From positions 1 to 64,000 of the forward strand of contig WRBD01000009.1 of the NCBI GenBank assembly GCA_009779835.1: 64,000 nucleotides of DNA, written 5' to 3'. The notes beneath the pieces were generated by a model. It saw only the letters and a program-made list of their open reading frames with translations. It was not told the origin of the DNA and ran no database searches. Within the stretch, counting starts at the first letter, position 1; the number at the start of each line of letters is the position of its first letter. This DNA comes from Defluviitaleaceae bacterium. Lineage in GTDB: Bacteria > Bacillota > Clostridia > Lachnospirales > WQUN01. The position numbers and the translations under genes were made by a program. Shown piece by piece: positions 1-8,224 of this stretch.

Positions 1-1
1 A

Positions 2-1495
2 TCCGATATCACCGATGGCGAAATGACGGTTGACTTCCTTCTTGACGGGGAATATATGCAAGCTATATATGTAAATGTTGAGAGATACGAGCAGTTTGAA
101 GTGGGTAGCGTCGTTAAAAAGGCCGAAGTCATCGCGCGAATGAGGAAGCATTCCAATGCGCTTGGCGATAACCGAACTATTTTAGAAATAGAAATTCATC
201 ATGACGGACAGCCAATAGACCCCGCGCCATTGTTTGACCTATCGGGAATAAGCATGGATACCGATTTCCTAAGCCAACCAATGGTAAACTTTTTTGCTCT
301 TAATGCGGGTACGAACGACATCACTTGTCCACACAGACGGTACGCCGAAAACTTAGACCTTGAAGATGACGAAATGTATCTGCGTAAGTGGATAGAAAAC
401 CTAGCACACAGTGAGAACATGGAAGATATAGACGAAATTCTTCAATGGAATTCGGAAGACAGCACAATTACCGTATTTATTGACGATGAAGTGTATTTGT
501 TTATCGCGCCGGGTATGTGTGAAGATGAAGCCTACGCCAATCACTTTAAACGGCTTGGAATTAACAACCCCAACGGCATTGAACCGATGGGATTCAGCGC
601 GGCAAGTGCTTTTGGTGGATTTGATGATTTCTTTATCGAACCTTTTCCAATAAATGATGATGAAACATGTTCAACACATCCCGGAATGCCCTTTCTTATA
701 GAAATAATAGAAATAAGAAATAGCCGGGCTGTGGTGGCTTTACATGCAGACCATGATATTGATTTATCTATGTATGATGGATATAGATTCAGTAGCCCGG
801 ATGAAGCCGCCATTGTTTTTGCATCGCGCTACAATCGACCATCTATCCACTTGGGACGAGAGTTTGGTGCTGTTATATTTAGGGTTCAAATATCTAGCGG
901 AATATTCGGAAGTATCGTAGATACTTTTTATAGTTATGGCTCAGAATGGGGAATAGGTAAAGTTGATGCCGGGAATGTAGCCACCTTTGAAAATGATTAT
1001 TCATTGACAGTAAATCCTTCGAATTTACCAACATCACCTCGCAATCATAGGTTTGATGTGGTTGCGGATATTCATACACATGGCCCTTTTAGCTATTATC
1101 ACTATACTAGTTTTAGGGGAGACGCGCAATTGCCAAGGCTTAAATCGCCCGGTTTTTCAGTAAGTGACATTGATGCAGCTAAAAGCAGAGCCAATCGCTT
1201 TTGGGAAACATTTAGATATATTTATGTAGTAGATAATTGCGGTACTTTGTTCAAGGCTACTAGTCTTCGTAATTGGAATGATGAACATGTATTACTCGGT
1301 GGATTTTATGTATGCCCTCTAAGGAAATATCAACATCAATCAGGTGCCTCTATTCCTCTTAATTTAACAGACCATCCTTTACATTGGTATTGGAATTTGT
1401 TTCCGGCTACCCCTTGGAATCCTGACATATTGTTAAACGACATAAATAGTTACCTTTACTATTTTATTGAAAACAACTTACCCCCGTTGCAATAA
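2..1495 (+). CDS. DUF4329 (JAB-like) domain protein, probable polymorphic toxin, 5' end outside window
   Basis: The frame is open from base 2, before the first ATG at 23, so the gene starts outside the window. Counting from that ATG, residues about 265-430 look like a DUF4329 domain: a 'DEAAIVFASRYNRPSIHLG' lead-in, a Glu in 'REFGAVIF', then 'VADIHTHG' and 'FSVSDIDAAK'. Together these give the E, HxH and SxxD ligand pattern of JAB/MPN metalloproteases, with a longer gap between HxH and SxxD than in classic JAMM proteins. In known families DUF4329 is common at the C-terminus of Rhs and other polymorphic toxins. The first 260 residues are acidic and I do not recognise them; no Rhs repeats are visible. 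The next gene resembles an immunity protein, which supports an effector role. Effector function is inferred. Confidence 0.6.
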   Translation, partial: SDITDGEMTVDFLLDGEYMQAIYVNVERYEQFEVGSVVKKAEVIARMRKHSNALGDNRTILEIEIHHDGQPIDPAPLFDLSGISMDTDFLSQPMVNFFALNAGTNDITCPHRRYAENLDLEDDEMYLRKWIENLAHSENMEDIDEILQWNSEDSTITVFIDDEVYLFIAPGMCEDEAYANHFKRLGINNPNGIEPMGFSAASAFGGFDDFFIEPFPINDDETCSTHPGMPFLIEIIEIRNSRAVVALHADHDIDLSMYDGYRFSSPDEAAIVFASRYNRPSIHLGREFGAVIFRVQISSGIFGSIVDTFYSYGSEWGIGKVDAGNVATFENDYSLTVNPSNLPTSPRNHRFDVVADIHTHGPFSYYHYTSFRGDAQLPRLKSPGFSVSDIDAAKSRANRFWETFRYIYVVDNCGTLFKATSLRNWNDEHVLLGGFYVCPLRKYQHQSGASIPLNLTDHPLHWYWNLFPATPWNPDILLNDINSYLYYFIENNLPPLQ

Positions 1496-1552
1496 ATTTT
1501 ACTATAATAAAGGATGGATTTGTGTTGCCGCTTCGCGGTGGAGGAGGAGTTT

Positions 1553-1999
1553 ATGAAAAAAATTGTGATAATATTTGGAATTTTAACTTTGTTAATTAAT
1601 TCGGTTGCCTTGTATTTTATATTGCTCTCGGTAGATTCTACTCCTCAATATATGATTATTACAGCCGATATCAACGACAGGTCTGGTATGTTGAATATTT
1701 CGGAAAATATGTTGTCCGAGATAGCCAATGTTAATAGAAGACCGGTAACTATTGATGCCGAAAGAGCGGTTAGAATCGCACATATGCTGGTGCTTGACAG
1801 GGAACAACATGAGCTTTATCAACCTTATATGGTATTTCATGATGTAGAAAATGGGTTTTTTAATGTGCTTGCCCAGCGTGTTAATAGGGATATGGTTTAT
1901 GATGGGGGTGGCGTTCGCAGTATTTTAGTATGTGAACGAACAGGGGGGGTTTTGGGTCAATCATTAGGGCGAGGGGCTGGGATGCCTAGTTATGATTAA
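1553..1999 (+). CDS. Small membrane-anchored protein resembling NTF2-fold immunity proteins
   Basis: 148 residues from the ATG at 1553, chosen over the ATG at 1514 because a strong GGAGGAG ribosome binding site lies just before it. An N-terminal hydrophobic segment (residues about 3-24) should anchor it in the membrane. The rest has 'AERAVRIAHMLV', 'YQPYMVFHDVENGFFNV' and a C-terminal 'GGGVRSILVCERTGGVLG'. That helix-then-sheet pattern with a GG-x-x-I-x-I-x-x-x-T-G-x-I/V ending resembles the NTF2-fold immunity families. It follows the DUF4329 gene by 57 bases, the usual place for a cognate immunity gene. The family call is tentative; the membrane anchor would put protection at the envelope. 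Confidence 0.4.
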   Translation: MKKIVIIFGILTLLINSVALYFILLSVDSTPQYMIITADINDRSGMLNISENMLSEIANVNRRPVTIDAERAVRIAHMLVLDREQHELYQPYMVFHDVENGFFNVLAQRVNRDMVYDGGGVRSILVCERTGGVLGQSLGRGAGMPSYD

Positions 2000-2370
2000 C
2001 CCATAACGTGAAATTCTTAAATGCAAAATATCTTCGGGCGCGAAATGCCAACGTACGGAAGCAGTGCGGCGGCGGTCGAAGCATCTGCACGCAACATGTA
2101 TTTCGCGTGGAAGTCGGTGTGGACTTCAATAACCAATAAATTACCATTGAACGCATAAAAAAAATGCCACAAGAAGTATCGCTCGCGGCGGCGCAAAAGT
2201 CCGCTTGTTTCTCTCAATACCATAACCGCTTTCTTTCCGAACGAGGAAACTGCTTTACCGTAAGTATTCACATAACATGAGGTTCCTAACTTGTACAAGC
2301 GTGTTTTGTGAATGAAGAAGTAAAAAACGGTAACGCAGCAGACCCGAGATGTACCTTAGTCAAAAAAAAA

Positions 2371-2408
2371 CCGTGAAGCGTTTTAGTCTCGTTAGCAACG
2401 CTTCACGG
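2371..2408 (-). terminator. Rho-independent terminator of the type IV pilus operon
   Basis: A perfect 10-bp stem (CCGTGAAGCG at 2371-2380 with CGCTTCACGG at 2399-2408) and an 18-base loop. Read on the minus strand it is followed by a run of nine T. It lies about 65 bases past the pilB stop codon and ends the long minus-strand pilus operon. Confidence 0.88.
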
Positions 2409-2420
2409 GTGGTAATTATA

Positions 2421-2451
2421 CCCGTTGCCCGTCATTGACGGGTTTAACGGG
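2421..2451 (-). repeat. Nested hairpin between pilB and its terminator
   Basis: An inner stem CCCGTC/GACGGG (2428-2433 with 2437-2442) sits inside an outer stem CCCGTT/AACGGG (2421-2426 with 2446-2451). It lies between the pilB stop and the terminator and could protect the mRNA 3' end. No T run follows, so it is not itself a classic terminator. Confidence 0.6.
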
Positions 2452-2473
2452 GCCACATACATCACGTATAACT

Positions 2474-4510
2474 TTACGATTCCAAATACGCGACGCGTAC
2501 AAGCTCTGCAATGGTTGTCATGCCGTTTTTGATTAATTCGATAATGCCATCGTCTAAGAATTGGGTGTTTTGTACCTTTATGCAGTGTTCTTTGATTTCG
2601 GCAAGAGGAGCTTTGTTTGTAATCATTTCGCGAAGCTTGGAGTCAATTTCTATAATTTCATGTACGGCAACTCTGCCCTTGTATCCTGTTTCGTTGCATT
2701 CTTTACAACCTGCGGCATTGTATGCGGTATTGATTTCAGGGTCGCGAAGCATAACTTTTTCCTGTGCTTGAAGTTCGACTTCAACTTTGCATTTTTCGCA
2801 CAGTTTTCTTACAAGCCTTTGCGCGATAAGGCCGGCAAGCGCGTCGGCAAGCAGATATGTTTTTGTTCCCATATCTGAAAGACGTGAAATTATTGAAATC
2901 GCGCTGTTTGTGTGAATTGTGGAAAGAACCAAGTGACCTGTTATTGCGGAACGAACGGCAATTTGTGCGGTTTCTTCGTCGCGTGTTTCGCCAATCATTA
3001 TAATATCGGGGTCTTGACGCAAAATGGAACGAAGCGCGGCGGCAAATGTAAGCCCCGCAACGGGATTGACTTGCACCTGAGATATTTTTTTAATTTTTCG
3101 TTCAACAGGGTCTTCAACCGACACAATACATACGGGAAGCTTTCGCAAATGTTCAAGAAAGGAGTAAAGCGTGGTGGTTTTGCCCGAGCCGGTTGCACCG
3201 CTTATATAAACACAGCCGTGCGGGTTTTCAAGAATTCTTAGTGCTTTTTCGTAATTTGCTTGCGTCATTCCGAACGAGCCTTCGTTTGTAATTCCGGTTT
3301 TCATGTCCAGAAAACGAAGCACAATTTTTTCGCCGTACACCGTGGGCAAAACGGAAACGCGTACATTTATTGAATTAGAGCCCAATTGCCCCTTGAAGTT
3401 TCCGTCTTGGGGCAATCTCTTTTCCGCAATATCCAAGTTGGAAATAATTTTCAAGCGTGCCACAAGCGCACTGTGAATAGAATTGTCAATGGTCATGTAT
3501 TCCCAAATTGTACCGTCGGCTCTCATGCGGATAACTACATCGCGCTCGTATGGCTCTATGTGAATATCCGTTGCTTCAACAGAAAAACCCTTCGATAATA
3601 TCGAATTTACAAGCCTTACAACAGGCACATCGTCTTCCGAATCCGCGGCATCGAAATTTAGTATCTCTTCTTTTCCCGTAACTACTGTCGTAGTGTCGGC
3701 AATTTCGGCGGCAACGCTTCTTGCGGCATGTTCGCTGTACAGATACATAATTCGTTCTTTGATATCTTCTTTTTTTGCAAGAACAACAATCACATTAAGA
3801 TGCACGAAAGAACGGGCTTCTTCAATTGCGCGGAAATTAAGCGGGTCGTTAACCGCAAGGGTAACATCAAATTCATCTTTCGCAATAACCAAAATACCGT
3901 AAAGCTCCGCAATTTGTTTGGGAAGCAAGCCCACTACGGTTTCGTCGATAGGCTCTGTTTTGAGATTGACTATACGAATGTTTAGCAGCTCCGATAAAAA
4001 ATTTAAAATTATCTCCTCTTTGATATATCCAAGTTCGATTAAACACTCGCCAAATCTTTTGCCGGGGTTAACCGTCTGATACTCCACAGCATCCGCAATT
4101 TGTATGTCGTTGATAAGCCCGTGCCGTTTAAGCGCGTCGCCTATTCTGATTGTGCGTATGTCTATATTGTTAAACGCAATCGCTTCGCTCTCGCTTATGT
4201 CTAACACTGAGCCGGATATCCCCGGTTCATTCGCGTCGTCTTTTGATGCATCCCAAGGCAAACGATAATCGCCTGAATCCGTAGTGGCGACAAAGGGCGT
4301 TCCGAACGGTTGCTCGCCCGGAAGTGAAAAATCATCCATTTTATCCAAGTCGCTTGGCGTTATATCTGTAAACACAGACATCTGAATAAGATTTGTTCCG
4401 CCTATCGCATTGGCAACGCCCAACGCAAGAAGCCTTTTCGCGGCATACGGGGAAACCGTCCGCAGTTTATTTCCGTTGGTATCAATAACTTGTTTGTAAC
4501 CTTTTAACAT
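2474..4510 (-). CDS. pilB: Type IV pilus assembly ATPase PilB
   Basis: 678 residues; the hexameric cytoplasmic ATPase that powers pilus extension. Residues about 100-270 form the N-terminal MshEN/T2SSE-N region ('RIGDALKRHGLI', 'GECLIELGYI'). Walker A 'GATGSGKTTTL' lies near residue 437, then the Asp box 'SVEDPVERKI', Walker B 'RQDPDIIMIGETRD' near 500, and the His box 'TGHLVLSTIHTN'. Two CxxC pairs ('CEKC', 'CKEC') form the zinc site typical of PilB/GspE. The start is ATG after TAGGAG. It is the last gene of the operon, directly after pilT, and is followed by a strong terminator. The N-terminal 90 residues are a variable extension I do not recognise. Confidence 0.95.
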   Translation of the reverse strand: MLKGYKQVIDTNGNKLRTVSPYAAKRLLALGVANAIGGTNLIQMSVFTDITPSDLDKMDDFSLPGEQPFGTPFVATTDSGDYRLPWDASKDDANEPGISGSVLDISESEAIAFNNIDIRTIRIGDALKRHGLINDIQIADAVEYQTVNPGKRFGECLIELGYIKEEIILNFLSELLNIRIVNLKTEPIDETVVGLLPKQIAELYGILVIAKDEFDVTLAVNDPLNFRAIEEARSFVHLNVIVVLAKKEDIKERIMYLYSEHAARSVAAEIADTTTVVTGKEEILNFDAADSEDDVPVVRLVNSILSKGFSVEATDIHIEPYERDVVIRMRADGTIWEYMTIDNSIHSALVARLKIISNLDIAEKRLPQDGNFKGQLGSNSINVRVSVLPTVYGEKIVLRFLDMKTGITNEGSFGMTQANYEKALRILENPHGCVYISGATGSGKTTTLYSFLEHLRKLPVCIVSVEDPVERKIKKISQVQVNPVAGLTFAAALRSILRQDPDIIMIGETRDEETAQIAVRSAITGHLVLSTIHTNSAISIISRLSDMGTKTYLLADALAGLIAQRLVRKLCEKCKVEVELQAQEKVMLRDPEINTAYNAAGCKECNETGYKGRVAVHEIIEIDSKLREMITNKAPLAEIKEHCIKVQNTQFLDDGIIELIKNGMTTIAELVRVAYLES

Positions 4511-4524
4511 AAAGCAGCTCCTAT

Positions 4525-5586
4525 TTATAATTTGTTTAGCATCTCTCCCGGGTTAAATGAATATCTCATTGCTATTTCCCTGGAAATTTTATGCTGACGA
4601 TATAAATCTAAAATATCGTCATCCATTGTGCGCATTCCGGATGCCGCAGATGTTTGTATGACATTATCAATTTGATAAACCTTGCCTTCTCTTATCAAAT
4701 TGCGTATAGCGGGGTTCATTAACATGATTTCATAAGCGGCGATGCGCTTGCTGTCTTGTGTAGGCAGCAATTGCTGTGCAACTATCGCCTGCAAACTAAC
4801 CGATAATTGCACACGTACCTGCGCTTGCTGGTTTACGGGGAAAACGTCTATTATGCGCTCAAGCGTTGCAGCGGCCCCTCTTGTGTGTAATGTGCTGAAA
4901 ACCAAATGGCCGGTTTCGGCGGCGGTTATTGCCGTCGCCATTGTTTCAAGGTCGCGCATTTCGCCAAGTAAAATAACATCGGGCGTTTGGCGAAGCGCGG
5001 ATTTTAATGCCGAAGCATATGAAACAGAATCTATCCCCAACTCGCGATGACTTACCGCACCCATTTTGTGCGGATGCTTGAATTCAATCGGGTCTTCTAT
5101 CGTAACAATGTGCCCGTCACGCGTGGAGTTTATTTTGTCTATAAGACACGCAAGAGATGTCGTTTTTCCGCTACCCGTTACGCCGGTAAAAAGAATAAGC
5201 CCTCTGGTATGGTCGGCAAGTTCCATAATTCCGGGGGGAATACCAAAATGCACGGGGTTTGGAATTTCGGAAGGAATAACCCTAAGAACAGCGGCTAACG
5301 AAACCTGTTGCTGATAGGCGTTTACACGAAACCGTCCTACGCCTCTTACACCTATAGCAAAATCATCGTCGCCCTTGCGTAAACGCGAAAAGTCACGTTG
5401 ATTGGCAAGCACGTATATTTCTTTAATATGTTCTTCCACGGCTTTTGGCGTAAGAGGTTCGTCGGAAAGATTTATCATTCGTCCATGCACTTTCATAATC
5501 GGTTGTTTGCCGGCTAGAAAAAGAACATCCGACGCGCCGTGACCCACAGCTCTTTGAAGGTAAGATTGAACGACCAAATGAAGCAC
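4525..5586 (-). CDS. pilT: Type IV pilus retraction ATPase PilT
   Basis: 353 residues, the usual PilT length. The protein drives pilus disassembly and twitching motility from the cytoplasmic side. Visible motifs are Walker A 'GVTGSGKTTSLA' (about residue 132), Asp box 'IVTIEDPIEFKH', Walker B 'LRQTPDVILLGEMRD', His box 'TGHLVFSTLHT' and the PilT-specific C-terminal 'AIRNLIREGKVYQI'. It lacks the zinc cysteines of PilB, as expected. Translation appears to start at GTG with only a weak AGGCG site. Pairing with pilB in one transcript ties extension and retraction together. Confidence 0.95.
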   Translation of the reverse strand: MLHLVVQSYLQRAVGHGASDVLFLAGKQPIMKVHGRMINLSDEPLTPKAVEEHIKEIYVLANQRDFSRLRKGDDDFAIGVRGVGRFRVNAYQQQVSLAAVLRVIPSEIPNPVHFGIPPGIMELADHTRGLILFTGVTGSGKTTSLACLIDKINSTRDGHIVTIEDPIEFKHPHKMGAVSHRELGIDSVSYASALKSALRQTPDVILLGEMRDLETMATAITAAETGHLVFSTLHTRGAAATLERIIDVFPVNQQAQVRVQLSVSLQAIVAQQLLPTQDSKRIAAYEIMLMNPAIRNLIREGKVYQIDNVIQTSAASGMRTMDDDILDLYRQHKISREIAMRYSFNPGEMLNKL

Positions 5587-5599
5587 CGCCTGTCATAGT

Positions 5600-6136
5600 T
5601 TATACGGGTGAATTAAAATTTATTGAAGGGTTTACAAATGTTGAGGTGCCGGGCGTAAAATTGGAATACAAAATCGATCCCGCATTGATTGCCAGATTAA
5701 TGTTTTCGATAAAAATACTTGTTCTGTAAACATCGTTACCGCCATGCACGGCAAAAATATCAATTTGCATTCTGTTATCGGAAGGGTCGGAAAGTAGGAC
5801 ATCGTAGCGCACACCAACAGAACCATACGACGCATTAAGGATTATTCCCGCTCCTGTGTTATTTACAATGTATCTATCGTTTAACCAGAAGCTTTCGCTG
5901 TAACCCGGTAAGAAAGTTCCCGAAGGCGATAAATGTATATCCGTCGCAAAAGTAAATTCATCCCTTAGTTTATCCGCAAGTGTGTGTACAACGTAAATAG
6001 CATCGTTCCGAACCTGAAAACGATTACGGGTATTCATCACAGCTATTGAAATGGTAAAAACCATTGTAAGAACAATAACCGCAAGGGTCATAACGATAAT
6101 CATTTCAATAAGGGTGTAACCTTTACGGAATTCCAC
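5600..6136 (-). CDS. Minor pseudopilin with type IV prepilin leader
   Basis: 178 residues beginning 'MEFRKGYTLIEMIIV'. This is a short basic leader, a Gly cleavage site and the Glu at mature position 5, followed by about 20 hydrophobic residues, the class III signal cut by prepilin peptidase PilD. The globular part (from about residue 40) is unlike the major pilin and fits a PulJ/GspJ-like minor component of the pilus tip. Its start overlaps the previous gene by 14 bases, which suggests translational coupling. No prepilin peptidase gene lies in this window. Confidence 0.85.
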   Translation of the reverse strand: MEFRKGYTLIEMIIVMTLAVIVLTMVFTISIAVMNTRNRFQVRNDAIYVVHTLADKLRDEFTFATDIHLSPSGTFLPGYSESFWLNDRYIVNNTGAGIILNASYGSVGVRYDVLLSDPSDNRMQIDIFAVHGGNDVYRTSIFIENINLAINAGSILYSNFTPGTSTFVNPSINFNSPV

Positions 6137-6446
6137 GGAACACCGTCCTTATTCTATTATCGGTAGAACCTGCCGGTGTAAAATCAGCTCTTATAAATTC
6201 AATATCGAATATTTCGGATACGCCTGTTCCAATCAAATCAATCGTAATGGTGCCGCTTGAATGCACTATTCCTGTGCCGTCATGTAAAATGCGTATTAAT
6301 TCCGAATTACTTGCAACCGTTTCCGCACCCCTGCCGTGAATTCTAAGTGCTACAACGATTGCTCCCGTGATACCCGCCAGTAGCATAACAGTAAGCGATA
6401 TGGCAAGCACAAGTTCCAGAAGGGTATATCCTTTTATTGACTTCAT
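6123..6446 (-). CDS. Small minor pseudopilin with type IV prepilin leader
   Basis: 107 residues beginning 'MKSIKGYTLLELVLA', the typical leader with cleavage after Gly6 and Glu at mature position 5, followed by one hydrophobic helix. The remaining 70 residues are a compact beta-rich tail, shorter than usual, consistent with a GspI/PilV-type tip pseudopilin. It overlaps its upstream neighbour by four bases (ATGA) and its downstream neighbour by 14, so the three tip genes are probably made in fixed ratio. Confidence 0.85.
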   Translation of the reverse strand: MKSIKGYTLLELVLAISLTVMLLAGITGAIVVALRIHGRGAETVASNSELIRILHDGTGIVHSSGTITIDLIGTGVSEIFDIEFIRADFTPAGSTDNRIRTVFRGIP

Positions 6447-7648
6447 CGCCCTCTCCTTACGCGGTTCATTGTGACGGTTATGTCTCTGGTTTCGGCAGCA
6501 CCTATGTCTTGAAACGGGTCGAAGTTCGGGTTTAAGTGGGAATGACGCGGCGGAACCCTTACGAAACCGTCATCGTTAAAAAGGGCATTCTCATTCCCGA
6601 CATGATAAGACGAACCGTGCATTCTTTCTCGTACATTATCGTGTAAATCAAACGTACTCTCGCTTTGAACATTGGGGTTTGCGGCAGAGTAAGGCGGAAA
6701 AGGCCCGCCTCCCATACCTGTAGGAGTATGATGCACAATGGCTACGCGGTTGCCGGGTGCAGTGATTACAGTGCCCGGGTTAGCAGGGTCTTCGTGTAAA
6801 ATATACAAATCAAATCTATCGCGGAACGAATTCCTCCAGCCGTCGCCGCCCGCGTTTGTTAAATTAAGTGTTGCGCCCGGCCTAAGAATAATATATAAGC
6901 TACGTGCCAAGTTATTCGTTCCGTCTCCCGGCCCGTGACGCATACCACGCTCCAAATCGGCATTGTTTCCAAAGGAAACAGTCACGTTGCTGTCTATAAC
7001 TAAAACCACTTCCGGGTGAACATTACTTCCGAAAGTAATGCCCGCGCCTGCGTTTATATTTGACCTGACGATATAAGACCGGTGTGTATTTTGGTTAGAT
7101 GCGCCAACGGTCCAGTTTGCGCGAATTTGACCGCTACCCGCGATATAACTATTGTTAGGAAAAAAATTACCGTCCGTAGCCGGCGTTGTAATGTCGCTTG
7201 CAACAATTATTATGCTTGCTACATATGAATAACCCGCAAAGTCACTTGCAACCGTGACTATAAAATCCCCGTTTACAGAATCGGGCGCAACGGTATGATT
7301 GCTTTCGGGCGGAGCTTCTTGAAATCTGCCGAAAACAACCGCCCTCCCCATGTTTACATTGGCCGGAAAATTTAATTCAAATAATTCGGTTCTTTCGGCA
7401 GGTGCTTCGCTAAGCAACCGGCTTGTGATTTCCATTCCAAAATCGCTTAATGAATTTCCGTCAAACATTTGCCCGGATATAAATTCCAAAGTTGAAGACG
7501 CAGTAAAAAAAGCTTGTGAATAATGCTCCATGTTTAACCCCAAGCGAAAAGTTTGATTGCTTGTGAGCAGCATAATTGTAACAAGCGAAAGCATAAGAAT
7601 ACCTCCGACAATCGCAACAACCAGCGCAGAACCACGTTTATTTTTCAT
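6443..7648 (-). CDS. PilX-like pilus accessory protein
   Basis: 401 residues with an N-terminal 'MKNKRGSALVVAIVGGIL' and a hydrophobic segment to about residue 30. This is the PilX/GspK-type start, in which the Glu at mature position 5 is missing. The rest is a large Gly/Asn-rich beta domain with no motif I recognise; a stretch near residues 180-260 is suggestive of a repetitive beta fold. Position between PilO and the minor pseudopilins fits a large tip component. PilX-like proteins in other bacteria take part in pilus initiation and adhesion; that role is inferred here. Confidence 0.7.
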   Translation of the reverse strand: MKNKRGSALVVAIVGGILMLSLVTIMLLTSNQTFRLGLNMEHYSQAFFTASSTLEFISGQMFDGNSLSDFGMEITSRLLSEAPAERTELFELNFPANVNMGRAVVFGRFQEAPPESNHTVAPDSVNGDFIVTVASDFAGYSYVASIIIVASDITTPATDGNFFPNNSYIAGSGQIRANWTVGASNQNTHRSYIVRSNINAGAGITFGSNVHPEVVLVIDSNVTVSFGNNADLERGMRHGPGDGTNNLARSLYIILRPGATLNLTNAGGDGWRNSFRDRFDLYILHEDPANPGTVITAPGNRVAIVHHTPTGMGGGPFPPYSAANPNVQSESTFDLHDNVRERMHGSSYHVGNENALFNDDGFVRVPPRHSHLNPNFDPFQDIGAAETRDITVTMNRVRRGR

Positions 7649-7663
7649 ACTGTCACGCTCCTA

Positions 7664-8224
7664 TTACCTGTACGAAAAAAATAATTCGGCAGAGTAATTT
7701 CCTTCGGGCAATTCGGGGTCGTTATCGAAGTTATAATTGATTATGCGAAAAGACCAAAACCCACTTACATAATCCAAGAATTTAATTTGGTCATGCAAAT
7801 CACCATGCACTCGTATATCCACCACTTGCCTTGATAAATATCCCGTGCTTCTTTCTACTTCCGATAACGGTTCCATGTCTTGAATTGTTAATTCCAGCAC
7901 TTTAACTTGGTTGTTTGTCAAAAATGAAGCAAAATCGTGGTCTAAATCTTCGTTGTTTCCGCGAGCTTCAAACATTGCAAGGGTTTCTTCAATAAATTCA
8001 TCAAGAGTGGAAACAGAATTCCGAAGATATTCCAGCCGTATATCCAGCATTCTCATTTCGTGCTGAACATCGCGCGCGCGGCGCAAATCCTCTTCAAGCT
8101 GTTCTAATGTGTCCATCATGGGAAAATACACGAAAATTGCAATTCCTGCTATTCCCGCAATAAGCATTGTAATGGTAAGCAGCACTTTTTCCCTTGTAGA
8201 TAATTTGTATTTTTTTCTATTCAT
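7664..8224 (-). CDS. pilO: PilO-like inner-membrane alignment protein
   Basis: 186 residues: a short cytoplasmic tail, one membrane helix (about 14-36), a coiled coil ('LEQLEEDLRRARDVQHEMRML') and a C-terminal domain compatible with the ferredoxin-like fold of PilO. PilO dimerises with PilN on the outer face of the membrane and links the ATPase platform to the pilus. It follows the PilM-PilN fusion gene with an eight-base overlap, the expected gene order. The call rests on architecture and context, since PilO sequences are poorly conserved. Confidence 0.75.
   Translation of the reverse strand: MNRKKYKLSTREKVLLTITMLIAGIAGIAIFVYFPMMDTLEQLEEDLRRARDVQHEMRMLDIRLEYLRNSVSTLDEFIEETLAMFEARGNNEDLDHDFASFLTNNQVKVLELTIQDMEPLSEVERSTGYLSRQVVDIRVHGDLHDQIKFLDYVSGFWSFRIINYNFDNDPELPEGNYSAELFFSYR

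Larger units (their letters stand above)
2000..2473. other. Intergenic stretch without a confident gene, between convergent genes
   Basis: About 470 bases between the immunity-like gene (plus) and pilB (minus). It holds two hairpins described separately. A 45-codon plus-strand frame from ATG 2022 and a 93-codon minus-strand frame overlap each other. Neither has a convincing ribosome binding site or a recognisable protein, so neither is called. The plus-strand frame reads like a plausible protein tail and could be a relic of an effector cassette. Confidence 0.5.

Noticed and set aside
2017-2298. 93-codon minus-strand frame behind the immunity-like gene
   Set aside because: No ribosome binding site, no family resemblance, and an opposing plus-strand frame looks equally good.
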